The notes: generated by a model not told the origin, from the sequence alone. Positions 25,178 to 33,737 are shown, counted from the first letter of the stretch. The stretch is 64,000 nucleotides of DNA from Bacillus cereus ATCC 14579 (GCF_000007825.1 NC_004722.1:3140501-3204500), one strand, 5' to 3'. Made by a program: numbers and translations.

Positions 25178-26050
25178 TCAATCGCCATCCAGCCATTTTT
25201 GGGTATGTTCGATAAAACGTTTTGTCGCTGGTAATGCGTGTTTAATTGAAGTAAGTGACAACCCAAGCGATCGTGTAGGTTTGTCTTCCAATTCCACAAC
25301 CGTAACATTTTCGCATTGTCCTTGTAATGCGAGTTCAGACATGACACTGATTCCCAGCCCGTTCTCCACCATCGCGACAATCGCATGATCATCACCGGTT
25401 TCAAATTGGATATCGAGATGAATCCTAGCAGCTTCTAATACTTTCCTAACATCGTAACCACATGAAGAAGCAGGCATAATAAAAGGCTCTTTCTCGAGCT
25501 GATCGTACTGAATTATAGATTGTTTACTTAATGAGTGATTTTTAGGAAGGACACATAGCATTCGATCTTTTCTTAGTGGAATAGATTCTAGATGGCCCGC
25601 CGATGGTAGTGACATAAAACCTAAGTCAATCACCCCTTGTTGAATCCACGTTTCAATCATTCCGTAATCACCTTCCATTAATTTGATTTCAATTCGAGGA
25701 TATTCCAAGTGAAATCGATGAATGATTGCAGGCAACCAGTGAATAGAAACGCTTGTAAAGGTTCCAATGCGCAAGGTTCCTGCAACTATCCCATTAATCT
25801 CTGCAACAGTTTGCTTCAATCGCTCATTATGATTTACTACTTCACGAACATGCGTTAAAACACGCTCACCATTTTCCGTTAATCGAACTCCCGTTTTATT
25901 CCGGGATAACAGTTGAAAACCATACTCCAATTCAAGACTTCTAATCGCATGGCTGACACCTGACTGAGTCACGTTCATTGCTTCGGCCGCTCTTGATAAG
26001 TTCCCCATTTCAACCGTCTTCAGAAAGATTTCTAACTTAGTCAGACTCAT
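25178..26050 (-). CDS. LysR-family transcriptional regulator
   Basis: 290 residues. The N-terminal winged helix-turn-helix (LEIFLKTVEMGNLSRAAEAM, VTQSGVSHAIRSLE) is the LysR signature; residues 90-285 form the periplasmic-binding-like effector domain (GTLRIGTFTSVSIHWLP). It is transcribed away from a DMT exporter gene with a 120-bp shared promoter region, the classic LysR arrangement, so it very likely controls that exporter. An inverted repeat in the gap is a candidate site. Confidence 0.88.
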   Translation of the reverse strand: MSLTKLEIFLKTVEMGNLSRAAEAMNVTQSGVSHAIRSLELEYGFQLLSRNKTGVRLTENGERVLTHVREVVNHNERLKQTVAEINGIVAGTLRIGTFTSVSIHWLPAIIHRFHLEYPRIEIKLMEGDYGMIETWIQQGVIDLGFMSLPSAGHLESIPLRKDRMLCVLPKNHSLSKQSIIQYDQLEKEPFIMPASSCGYDVRKVLEAARIHLDIQFETGDDHAIVAMVENGLGISVMSELALQGQCENVTVVELEDKPTRSLGLSLTSIKHALPATKRFIEHTQKWLDGD

Positions 26051-26082
26051 CGATTCTCCTACTTTCTCATGTATGAATTTTG

Positions 26083-26125
26083 TTCAAGTATATCATTACA
26101 TATATTCGTTTTACTAATACTTGAA
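26083..26125. promoter_or_regulatory. Inverted repeat between LysR and exporter genes
   Basis: TTCAAGTA and TACTTGAA are exact complements 27 bases apart in the 120-bp divergent promoter region. The spacing is wide for one LysR half-site pair but could hold a tetramer. Confidence 0.4.
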
Positions 26126-26170
26126 TCACAATTAAACTAAGTACATAAAAATTTTAAAGGAGAACTAAAA

Positions 26171-27040
26171 ATGAAACCAATAAAGGCTAATCTTATGATC
26201 TTACTTGTTACAATGACCTGGGGTACTTCCTACCTTTTTATGAAAATCGGATTGGAAACTGTCCCTTCATTTTCTCTTGTTGCATTACGCTTTGGTATTG
26301 CTTTTTTTGTTTGTGCTGCTGTTTTTTTTAAACAATTTCGTTCAATTCATTTTGTCACCTTAAAATACGGCTTTATTCTAGGATTTTTACTTTTCGTTGT
26401 ATCTGCTTCAGTCATCTTAGGTTTAAAAACGACATCAGCTTCAAATGCTGGTTTTCTAGCCAGTTTGACCGTAATCTTTATCCCTTTATTATCTATCGTT
26501 CTGTTTAAGGATCGACTGAGCTACAGACTAATCATTAGTTCCCTTGTAGCAATGACTGGAATTGGTTTACTGACTTTGAATAATCAATTAACACTTAATT
26601 CTGGAGATTTACTCTGTATACTCGCTGCTCTCTTTTATGCTTTTCATATTATTGTCACCGGAAGGGCGGCTAAAGTGGCCAATACATTGCAGCTTGGAAT
26701 TCTTCAGTTGGGATTTGCAGGAGGGTTTGGCGTACTCTCTGCCCTGATTTTCGAAGAGCCGCAACTTCCATCCACTAAAGAAAGTTGGATCGCTGTACTG
26801 GTATTAAGTATATTCTGCAGTGCTTTTGCCTACATCATTCAGGCGATGGCCCAGAAATACACAACACCGACACATACAGGACTCATTTTTTCATTAGAAC
26901 CTGTATTTTCTGCACTATTTGCATACCTGTTCATGAACGAAGTATTGTCACTCAAAGGGTATATCGGAGCATTACTTATTCTAAGCGGTGTTATACTTGC
27001 TGAGATAAAAGTAAAACGAAAATCTACATTATTGCTCTAA
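26171..27040 (+). CDS. EamA/DMT-family transporter
   Basis: 289 residues with ten membrane helices in two EamA repeats. The N-terminal LLVTMTWGTSYLFMKIG and the second-repeat SLEPVFSALFAYLFMNEVL are conserved marks. Such proteins export amino acids or metabolites, sometimes drugs. AAAGGAG stands 8 bases upstream. It is controlled, by inference, by the divergent LysR gene. Confidence 0.85.
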   Translation: MKPIKANLMILLVTMTWGTSYLFMKIGLETVPSFSLVALRFGIAFFVCAAVFFKQFRSIHFVTLKYGFILGFLLFVVSASVILGLKTTSASNAGFLASLTVIFIPLLSIVLFKDRLSYRLIISSLVAMTGIGLLTLNNQLTLNSGDLLCILAALFYAFHIIVTGRAAKVANTLQLGILQLGFAGGFGVLSALIFEEPQLPSTKESWIAVLVLSIFCSAFAYIIQAMAQKYTTPTHTGLIFSLEPVFSALFAYLFMNEVLSLKGYIGALLILSGVILAEIKVKRKSTLLL

Positions 27041-27044
27041 ACCT

Positions 27045-27202
27045 AATCGTTCTTAACATAACAGAATTGGCAATTGCTGTCTCTTATATATATATTATTA
27101 GGGCTTTATCAACATTGTTTACTAATATTTGGTCAGGAAGTCTTGTAGATCGTTCAAATAAAAAATGTCTCATGATAGCACTAGGTTTATTTTTTATACG
27201 AG
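27045..27202 (+). pseudogene. MFS transporter fragment cut by an IS231-type end
   Basis: The frame LNITELAIAVSYIYIIRALS then LFTNIWSGSLVDRSNKK, CLMIALGLFF matches the second and third helices and the loop (GSLVDRxxKK) of major facilitator exporters. There is no start, and similarity ends where an IS231-type terminus begins at 27203. Confidence 0.6.
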
Positions 27203-27227
27203 TCCCCTCACCATCAATTTAAGAATT
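27203..27227 (+). mobile_element. Solo IS231-type end
   Basis: CCCCTCACCATCAATTTAAG plus AATT is the left-end pattern (CCCCATNNCCATCAACTTAAG) in direct orientation. It breaks the MFS fragment. No transposase follows. Confidence 0.5.
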
Positions 27228-27259
27228 AAAAAAAGAAGGGGATTATCCCCCTCCTTTTT
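27228..27259. terminator. Intrinsic terminator
   Basis: AAGAAGGGGAT / ATCCCCCTCCTT hairpin with a bulge, A-rich before and T-rich after. Serves the YdhR gene on the minus strand. Confidence 0.65.
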
Positions 27260-27281
27260 ACGCTTGCTCCGACTTTCGAAA

Positions 27282-27587
27282 TTATTTAATATACCCACGA
27301 TTCAGTTCCGTTAACTTTTCATTGATGTTAAAAATTTTCACTCTAATATCTTTTACACCAGCTGCTTCAAGTCTGCTCTTGTGCATTTCCGCGTATTTTT
27401 CAGCATCTTGTTTTTCTTCAAATACATAAATGCCTCCAGCTTCTTTTGTTTCTTCATTCTCTGTCCATATTTTCCAATGAAACCCTTCTTCTTCGTTAAT
27501 ACTTTTTGCTAAATCCCAAAATCCTTTTTCCATTTCTTCACCAAAAGGACCTTCAAACGGAAAATCAACTTGTAATAAATATGCCAT
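27282..27587 (-). CDS. YdhR-family putative monooxygenase (dimeric ferredoxin-like fold)
   Basis: 101 residues: AYLLQVDFPFEGPFGEEM, FHWKIWTENEETKEAGGIY and KYAEMHKSRLEAAGV. This is the YdhR pattern, a small alpha/beta-barrel fold related to antibiotic-synthesis monooxygenases. AGGAG precedes; I use the ATG at 27587 (spacing 9) rather than the GTG two codons earlier. Same strand and probably same regulon as the DoxX and MarR genes upstream. Often associated with oxidation of aromatic compounds; no substrate can be named. Confidence 0.8.
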   Translation of the reverse strand: MAYLLQVDFPFEGPFGEEMEKGFWDLAKSINEEEGFHWKIWTENEETKEAGGIYVFEEKQDAEKYAEMHKSRLEAAGVKDIRVKIFNINEKLTELNRGYIK

Positions 27588-27783
27588 TTTCACTCACTCC
27601 TATTTTTAATATAAAATTCTTCCCATTCTTTTACTGATTATGATTCAAATGATCGTAATGTCTAAATCAGTATTGCTATTATTATTCAAGCACTAATTTG
27701 AGAATCCCCCTATTTGTAAAATAATCACATAATGATAGTAACTTGAACGCATAAAGTGAAAGTTTAATAGTTTTCGGTTATTT

Positions 27784-28137
27784 TTAAAAAATGTGATACA
27801 AACTTATCCCTAAACTAAGGACAAACAAAACAAGTGCAGGTATCGCTTTCTTAAAGGGATCTCTCGCTAATACAATTAGCGTTAATGCAGCTGCAAGCAT
27901 CGTACCGCCTAATAACAAGCCTGCCCATAAAGCTACTGTTGAAATCCAAATTCCTATCAACATTCCAATCGCTCCTACAATCTCAAAAGCTCCAGTTAAG
28001 AAATTAAAAAACGAAGGTAAACCAAATCGTTTGAACTCATCTGCCATTTTCCCGGATATAATTTTCGTTCCCGTCATTAAAAAGAACAGAAACAACACTA
28101 CTTTTACAATATTGATGAAAATTAAAATAGTAATCAC
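27784..28137 (-). CDS. DoxX-family membrane protein
   Basis: 117 residues and four membrane helices. FFLMTGTKIISGKMADEF and the middle TGAFEIVGAIGMLIG are DoxX/DoxD family marks. DoxX proteins are linked to thiol redox balance and quinone chemistry. The start is a GTG that overlaps the GAGAGGTG ribosome site, so a nearby non-ATG start is possible. Two copies of a TGCTATAGCA-type palindrome lie 140-265 bp upstream, implying control by the neighbouring MarR protein. Confidence 0.78.
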   Translation of the reverse strand: MITILIFINIVKVVLFLFFLMTGTKIISGKMADEFKRFGLPSFFNFLTGAFEIVGAIGMLIGIWISTVALWAGLLLGGTMLAAALTLIVLARDPFKKAIPALVLFVLSLGISLYHIF

Positions 28138-28273
28138 ACCTCTCTTATTATTTGGTAAAAACTCAGTATTGTTCAGATAATAGTCACTACCTTTATCCTA
28201 TTTCCTGAGATTACCTGTATGGAAGTCGCTTCAATTTACATTACCCTTTTCAATATTAAAGGGCTAGAAATTA

Positions 28274-28294
28274 CATGCCATAGCATGTATAATA
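28274..28294. promoter_or_regulatory. MarR-type operator, copy 1
   Basis: CATGCCATAGCATG followed by TATAATA. The near-palindrome recurs at 28387 and 28964. Confidence 0.55.
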
Positions 28295-28386
28295 CAAAAA
28301 ATTTGACTGGTACTAAGCAAAAAAGTGACCCTGAATCAGATATCATACAAAATAAAGTTATCTTCCCATTCTTCCAAATGCAAATT

Positions 28387-28409
28387 ATGTGCTATAGCAT
28401 ATATAATAC
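28387..28409. promoter_or_regulatory. MarR-type operator, copy 2
   Basis: ATGTGCTATAGCATAT holds a perfect TGCTATAGCA core, followed by ATAATA. It lies between the marR stop codon and the doxX promoter. Confidence 0.55.
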
Positions 28410-28462
28410 CTAAAACAAAGTTTGTTCCTTATGAATAGCATAGCATCAATAAGGAACAAATA

Positions 28463-28882
28463 TTAATAGTGTGTATCATACAATTTGTTTAATAACGATT
28501 GTAATACTTTAATTTCTTCCTCGCTCAAATTACTCGTAACAAAATGGTGAGCGTCTTTCACTACAGGCAAGATTGTTTTCTTTAATTCGTCACCTTTTTC
28601 AGTTAAAAAAAGGTTATGTGAACGCCTATCTTGGTCATTCAAAGCCTTCTTTACAATCCCTTTTCTCTCCATTGACTGTATCATTCTAACAACAGTAGTT
28701 TGATCTTTATCAATAGCTTCCGCCAACTCTTTTTGAGTAGTGCTCCTTTGGCTACAAAGAACACTAATGATCCCCCACTGCTCTGGCGTAACTCCATACG
28801 GCTTTAATTTCTTCGTAAAATAATTGGTCATTTTCACATCAGTACGATGAACAAGATAGCCTATTAAATCATGTAAGTTCAT
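28463..28882 (-). CDS. MarR-family transcriptional regulator
   Basis: 139 residues with the winged-helix core: VTPEQWGIISVLC, TTQKELAEAIDKDQTTVVRM, IQSMERKGIVKKALNDQDRR (the wing with the DxRR motif) and SHNLFLTEKG. MarR proteins usually repress and are released by phenolics, drugs or oxidants. TATAGCA-type palindromes stand upstream of it and of doxX, so it probably represses itself, doxX and the YdhR gene. Confidence 0.88.
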   Translation of the reverse strand: MNLHDLIGYLVHRTDVKMTNYFTKKLKPYGVTPEQWGIISVLCSQRSTTQKELAEAIDKDQTTVVRMIQSMERKGIVKKALNDQDRRSHNLFLTEKGDELKKTILPVVKDAHHFVTSNLSEEEIKVLQSLLNKLYDTHY

Positions 28883-28963
28883 ATATCACCTCTATAAATT
28901 AAGATATAAAAGGATATAGCATACCAGTCAATCATTCACAATGAATGTATTTGTTTCACCATA

Positions 28964-28987
28964 TATATGCTATGGCACATATAATAA
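28964..28987. promoter_or_regulatory. MarR-type operator, copy 3
   Basis: TATATGCTATGGCACATATA then ATAA, upstream of the MarR gene, matches the two copies in front of doxX. Confidence 0.55.
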
Positions 28988-29250
28988 AGTAGATTATTTT
29001 AATTGTCAAATGATTTACCTATTATTTTTCAAAAACAAAATCGCCTCCTTAGATTATAGAAGGAATGACTAATTTGACGTATCTCTCTGACGATTTCTCC
29101 CTTATCATTTTATGATATGCTAATAACATTTGATAAAATATGGTATCTACAAATAGTCAAACACCTTTAAAGATACCTCGTCCAGTTCTTGCTGTTGCAA
29201 GATAAACAGCATATAATCAGTTAACCCCCCTCATGAGCAACAAAAACATA
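28988..29250. other. Intergenic, nothing recognised
   Basis: No supported gene or repeat. Confidence 0.5.
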
Positions 29251-29284
29251 AAAAAGACATTCCAAATACGGAATGCCTTCTTTC
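29251..29284. terminator. Intrinsic terminator
   Basis: AAAAAGACATTCC / GGAATGCCTTCTTT arms (imperfect). It lies about 100 bp after the stop of the minus-strand DUF1259 gene and probably ends it. Confidence 0.65.
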
Positions 29285-29385
29285 ATTTTATAACCCCCTC
29301 CACTTAAATCTATTTTACAACTATAACATTCAACACGCTGAAATCTTCTATTTAACGTAATCAATCAATTAACTAAAAAAAATTG

Positions 29386-29772
29386 TTAATTGCACAATGC
29401 TCTTCTCACTTTTCTTGCAAAATTTAGTGGATCATCAACGTCTTCGATATTAACGTAAATCAAATTTGGATCATCACATAACCACTCATTGTGTATAGAC
29501 GAAACGATTATTCCTTGTTTAATAATTGTCGCCACAAATTCAGTGACTTCTTTTTGTAAGAGTGCTACTCGGCCTAGGCATAATGCCCGTCCAGTTTTAT
29601 TGTCTCGTGATTCGAATGAAAAAGAAGTGGTTACTCTAAAACGTTTTCCCAAGATTGTTGCTCGTATTTCATCCCTGTTTATTGTTGCCACGCATTTCCC
29701 GCCGGCGAATCCTTCTTGTCCACCGATAATTCTTGCAAACTGTTGACAAATTGATTCCTCATTAACTGCCAT
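29386..29772 (-). CDS. DUF1259-family protein
   Basis: 128 residues from the ATG at 29772. The core GGQEGFAGGKCVATINRDE, then ATILGKRF, SFSFES, GRALCLGRVALLQKEV and SSIHNEWLCDDPNLIYVNIE is the DUF1259 pattern (LppY/LpqO-like). In this family the protein usually starts near here; the upstream in-frame ATG at 29868 adds 32 poorly matching residues. No signal peptide is seen in the short form. Function unknown. Solo gene. Confidence 0.8.
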   Translation of the reverse strand: MAVNEESICQQFARIIGGQEGFAGGKCVATINRDEIRATILGKRFRVTTSFSFESRDNKTGRALCLGRVALLQKEVTEFVATIIKQGIIVSSIHNEWLCDDPNLIYVNIEDVDDPLNFARKVRRALCN

Positions 29773-30189
29773 ACCTTTAATCATCCCCCCTTTTACTGTT
29801 AGGTTATGAATGAATACATAGGTCTGAAACGGTAATGAATCTAATGTATTATAAAAAAATGATGACAATCTACCGAAAGCTATTAACTCAATTATTCTTG
29901 ATCGTATGAATTGTTATCAGAGTTTAAATGGTGCGGAATTTTCATTTTATGTTTAATGGGCATCGGAGACTAAAAGCAAAACTCAGCTATTATATGGTAA
30001 GACATTTTTAAAAAGCATAAAAAAGACACCCTAAGGTGCTATCCTCCGACTTGAGAATCGTATCTATGTATGGATAAATTTTGAAAAGACAAATACAAAA
30101 GAGAAGATTCTAACTATAATTTATAGAACTCTTATGCCATGAATTACTTACATATTTCCTTATTTACCAGAAGAAGAATCTCAGTTACA
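29773..30189. other. Intergenic
   Basis: About 400 bp. A small hairpin (ACACC / GGTGC type) lies near 30023. No gene supported. Confidence 0.4.
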
Positions 30190-30351
30190 TTATTTTCTGA
30201 ACAGTCTCGTTAAAGCCATCCCAAGAAATCCAATGCCCATTCCTATTAGCCATCCAGTTTGGGCATTATCTAACATAGATCCCACTCCTCCACCAAGAAA
30301 CATACAGCCAACGAATACTAATCCTCCAATTCCCCAATTCGGCCGTTCCAT
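30190..30351 (-). CDS. Small membrane protein, 53 residues
   Basis: MERPNWGIGG opens the protein. Two short membrane helices follow (LVFVGCMFLGGGVG and WLIGMGIGFLGMALT) and a basic end RLFRK. AAAGGATGTG lies upstream of the ATG. Glycine-rich helices suggest packing in the membrane. No family named. Confidence 0.6.
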   Translation of the reverse strand: MERPNWGIGGLVFVGCMFLGGGVGSMLDNAQTGWLIGMGIGFLGMALTRLFRK

Positions 30352-30502
30352 AATTCAATCACATCCTTTCAATAAAACATATGCGATTAGCTCCCTCAAC
30401 TTTCTTCTATAGGATAGTTCATTATTTTGCTTAGGTTTAGTGCTATCAGGGAATTCAAAAATTTTTCTTTTTATATAGACCATTCATTTGCCACATTTCT
30501 GT

Positions 30503-31768
30503 TTACTTATATTTTTTAAAAGAAGGTTTCCATTCTGTTAAATCCTGATAAACAAACGTTATATTGTTACATATTCCCTCTACAACTTCGTACATACGTT
30601 TCATATCACTAGTCGTAAATAATATAGATCCTTTGCGTTGAGTGCTATCTACAATAGTTGGTATGATGTCTCCCTCTTTTACTAATAGATCAATTAATAC
30701 GACCTCGGATATGTTATTTAACTCCTTATACTTGATTTCTTTTAAGCAACCTGGTTTTGGAATCAAGCTTAAAGACATAGCATGACATTTTGAAGATACA
30801 CATCTAAATTCATCTATAGTCTCAGTAGCTAACGTATCAAAATAGTATCCAAATTGAGATATGCCCGTTGTTAGCTCCACCATTTTCCAAATATTCCCGC
30901 CACCTATTCTAACTTGAGACTCTATGATTCTTGGTTTATTGTGTTTGTCTATCTTTATTTCTGTATGAGTAATGCCGTTTTCCATTTGCATGTCGTCCAA
31001 AAATAGCATTACTTTCTCCATAATTAATTGTTTTTGAGATTCGTCTATAGGTGCTGGCATAATAGTATAGTTTATTATAAACGTATCTTCTTTAAATACT
31101 TCAGCTGATATAGCTAGTATAGAATGTTTTTTGTTATAAGAAACGGTTTCGACCGTATAAACTACATCACCTTCAATGTACTCTTCTACTAAAACTGGTA
31201 GTTGAATACCGTTATCTTTAATAAATACTCCTACATCATCTCCTGTATCTAGCTTGGATACTCCTTTACCACCTGCGCCAATCGGAGGCTTTATTATAAT
31301 ACTATCTTTTTTGTTCAAAAATTCATCAATGTCTTCAATAGTATTGCAAACTTTCGAGTCTATCGAAAAGTTTTTGCCTGCTAGCATTTCACGCATCATG
31401 TCTTTATTGCGCGTTATCAAATTGGCATTGTAAGAAGGTCCTTTAACATTAAAAATCTTTGCGATTATGCAAGCCGTATCTAAGGCTGTTTCGTTGAAAG
31501 ATATAACCACATCAAATGGTTTCTCTTTGAATAATTCTTCAGCATAGTATACAGACAAGGGTATGTTTGTTGTGTCTATTTCTTTTTTATAGTAACACTT
31601 TTCTAAGATAGTTCCATCGAAATATATATGTTTAGCGTAAGATCCTATATATGAAACAGTATATCCACTGTCTAAAGCATCTTGTATTGGCTTTGTCCAT
31701 CCCCCTATAAATAAAATGTGTGGTGTAGTATATTCAATGTCATTTCCTTTTGATACCTTATACATCAT
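30503..31768 (-). CDS. ATP-grasp ligase (L-amino acid ligase / carboxylate-amine ligase type)
   Basis: 421 residues. After an N-terminal Rossmann-like part (HILFIGGWTKPIQDALDSGY) comes the ATP-grasp fold: NKDMMREMLAGKNF, SIIIKPPIGAGGKGVSKL (glycine-rich loop), VLVEEYIEGDVVYTVETVSY and Mg-binding GITHTEIKIDKHNKPRIIESQ, then RIGGGNIWKMVELTTGI. This order is that of BacD-type ligases, which join amino acids through an acyl phosphate. GAGGAG precedes the ATG at 31768. An MFS exporter ends 11 bp before, so both are probably one operon making and exporting a small conjugate. Confidence 0.82.
   Translation of the reverse strand: MMYKVSKGNDIEYTTPHILFIGGWTKPIQDALDSGYTVSYIGSYAKHIYFDGTILEKCYYKKEIDTTNIPLSVYYAEELFKEKPFDVVISFNETALDTACIIAKIFNVKGPSYNANLITRNKDMMREMLAGKNFSIDSKVCNTIEDIDEFLNKKDSIIIKPPIGAGGKGVSKLDTGDDVGVFIKDNGIQLPVLVEEYIEGDVVYTVETVSYNKKHSILAISAEVFKEDTFIINYTIMPAPIDESQKQLIMEKVMLFLDDMQMENGITHTEIKIDKHNKPRIIESQVRIGGGNIWKMVELTTGISQFGYYFDTLATETIDEFRCVSSKCHAMSLSLIPKPGCLKEIKYKELNNISEVVLIDLLVKEGDIIPTIVDSTQRKGSILFTTSDMKRMYEVVEGICNNITFVYQDLTEWKPSFKKYK
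31728..31756. repeat. 29-bp direct repeat, copy 1
   Basis: Codes VSKGNDIEYT near the start of the ATP-grasp protein. Identical to 31793-31821. Confidence 0.9.
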
Positions 31769-31779
31769 AATCATCTCCT

Positions 31780-33024
31780 CTAAAATGAACTCGTATATTC
31801 AATGTCATTTCCTTTTGATACGCCACGTCTTAACAAGGCCACTAAACACAATGTTGTTCCGAATCCTCCTATGAATAACGTAGTTTGAAGCCCAAATATA
31901 GAAACTAAAAATGCACTAGCAAAACTTCCTAATGCCCAAGCCCCCCAATTCAGCGTACGTTGTACAGCATTTACTCGGCCTAGCATGTGATTTGGTGAGG
32001 CAAGTTGTCGTATGGTTGCAGCGTAAGGGCCAAATACACCTTCTCCCATACCATGTATGATACTTGCAGCTACTATACCGTAAACGGTTCCCATATATCC
32101 CATTATCGGTATAAAGGCCAAACCAGTAACTGATACAGTAGCGCTATAAATAAGCATTTTTGTATTATTAATTTGTTGACTTTTTTTCATGAGAACCGTA
32201 TTGCCTATTAAAAATCCCACTGCTGCTGAGCCTACAACAAACCCTATTTCAAGTTCAGATAGACCCATTACCTTATACAGGAATATTACTAAAATACTAT
32301 TTAGTATGTATTTAAAAAAACCGTAAACAGCGCCACAGGTTACAATTGGTTCCAATACAGGGTGTTTTTTAAAATATACCAAGCCTTCATATATGTTTTG
32401 GTATATGGATTTTATATTTACGTCTTTTAAAGATCCATCTGTATGTGGTTTAAACTTTGAAATAAATAGTACAAATGCAAAACAAACAAAATACGTTACT
32501 GCGTCAATAGTGAAAGAGCCTGTTAATCCAAATAGAGTAATGATGATTCCTGCTAGCATAGGACCAATTACTACAGAAAGAGACTCCGAAAGAGCTAGTT
32601 GGGCATTTCCTTTTTTTAACTTGTCTTTATCTGTTACTATTTCCGGTAAGAAAGAAGGAACAGCAATGTTATAAAATGTAGTAAATATTCCATTTAAAAA
32701 CATGATAAAAACTAATAAAGGGAACGTTAAAATATTTGTTACAGTCAGTATGAATACTGATAAAAATAATACTCCTTGACATATACTACAAATTAGCAAG
32801 GCATTTTTTCTATGAAAAATGTCTATTAAAGCACCGGCTACTAATCCGAAAATTAGATAAGGGACGAATATAATCCCACGAAGCATAGCAGCATTTGCTT
32901 CACTTGTTTGTAACACCTCTAATGCAAAAAGTGGCAAAGCTACTATTGTAAACTGAGTACCTAACAAACTTATAGACTGTCCTAGCCAAAGTTTGTGAAA
33001 ATTAAAACGTTTGCTATCTTTCAT
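31780..33024 (-). CDS. MFS transporter, 12 helices (efflux type)
   Basis: 414 residues and about twelve membrane helices. The N-terminal LWLGQSISLLGTQFTIVALP and the loop LVAGALIDIFHRKNALLI (motif A, GxxxDxxxRK) match MFS_3/Bcr-type exporters; motif-like LGRVNAVQRTLNWGAWALGS follows the second half. GGGGGGA lies 5 bases before the ATG. The last 10 residues before its end (VSKGNDIEYT) are repeated at the start of the ligase downstream. It is the first gene of a two-gene unit and likely exports the ligase product or gives self-resistance. Confidence 0.82.
   Translation of the reverse strand: MKDSKRFNFHKLWLGQSISLLGTQFTIVALPLFALEVLQTSEANAAMLRGIIFVPYLIFGLVAGALIDIFHRKNALLICSICQGVLFLSVFILTVTNILTFPLLVFIMFLNGIFTTFYNIAVPSFLPEIVTDKDKLKKGNAQLALSESLSVVIGPMLAGIIITLFGLTGSFTIDAVTYFVCFAFVLFISKFKPHTDGSLKDVNIKSIYQNIYEGLVYFKKHPVLEPIVTCGAVYGFFKYILNSILVIFLYKVMGLSELEIGFVVGSAAVGFLIGNTVLMKKSQQINNTKMLIYSATVSVTGLAFIPIMGYMGTVYGIVAASIIHGMGEGVFGPYAATIRQLASPNHMLGRVNAVQRTLNWGAWALGSFASAFLVSIFGLQTTLFIGGFGTTLCLVALLRRGVSKGNDIEYTSSF
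31793..31821. repeat. 29-bp direct repeat, copy 2
   Basis: Exact copy of 31728-31756 at the 3' end of the MFS gene, 65 bp away. Confidence 0.9.
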
Positions 33025-33600
33025 AATATCCCCCCACTAAATTCATATTTATAAATTATCAAGTTAACGATATAAATAAGAACAGGAAAAGCCTATCTTT
33101 CAACTAATGTCTGTAGCACATAAAAATTCGAAGCCTAGTATAAAAGCGATTTTAGTTTCAAAATGAAGACTTGATCTTTAAAGCTCTCTTGGCTATTAAA
33201 AAGCTCATTTTCCGAAAAATAATTCTGCATTCGTTTATAAACCAATTGATATACAGATGAGATTTATTTGTAAAAATCTAGTTATTAATTAGCTTGCTTC
33301 GAATTCATTTTCCGATTTTATGTCACTTTGAATCACCTCCAGCATCAGTATAACCTTGAAGGCACGCTGTTGTACGCATTTTGGAATGTAACAGCAAGAT
33401 ATCAAAGTTACGATGACAAGTTTTTATGTAATTATACGTAATCAAATCTGCACAATTTGAGAAAAAGAACAATCTGTGAATCTAAGGTATCAAGTTTGAA
33501 TTCAACTCGTCACAAATACACACTTGGATTGGAACGATACTTTTATAGCGGTGATATATCAAGTTACCCTTTCCTAGGATTCTTCAGAAAGAACAGCGTA
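33025..33600 (-). other. Leader/intergenic region of the MFS-ATP-grasp unit
   Basis: No firm gene. A strong GGAGGTG site is followed by no good long frame. Tiny frames occur (an 18-codon frame reading LEVIQSDIKSENEFEAS, and a 31-codon frame at about 33135-33230 reading MQNYFSENELFNSQESF). These could be a leader peptide, a precursor or relics. A 60-codon plus-strand frame at 33457 lacks support. Confidence 0.4.
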
Positions 33601-33610
33601 TTTTTTCATA

Positions 33611-33659
33611 TTAGGTGTTATTTTGTTTTGTTAGTTTAATAGCGATGTAGCACTCCCCT
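33611..33659 (-). mobile_element. Degenerate IS231-type end
   Basis: TTAGGTGTTATTTTG followed by TTAGTTTAATAGCGATGTAG and CACTCCCC parallels the right-end pattern seen at 12146-12197. It lies upstream of the MFS-ATP-grasp unit; no matching inverted partner was found on the other side. Confidence 0.35.
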
Positions 33660-33684
33660 TTCAAAATAGTAAAGTATAAACATG

Positions 33685-33719
33685 AAAAAACTCCAAACAA
33701 ATTTTGTTCGGAGTTTTTT
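33685..33719 (-). terminator. Intrinsic terminator
   Basis: AAAAAACTCC / GGAGTTTTTT arms, after the PepSY gene. Confidence 0.8.
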
Positions 33720-33737
33720 CAAATACGCGATATTTAT

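Noticed and set aside
30503..33024. RiPP cluster (ATP-grasp peptide maturase)
   Set aside because: The ligase resembles BacD-type amino acid ligases, and no convincing precursor peptide gene was found upstream, only very short frames.
33457..33639. 60-codon plus-strand frame upstream of the exporter/ligase unit
   Set aside because: No ribosome site; its end falls in a degenerate IS231-type terminus.
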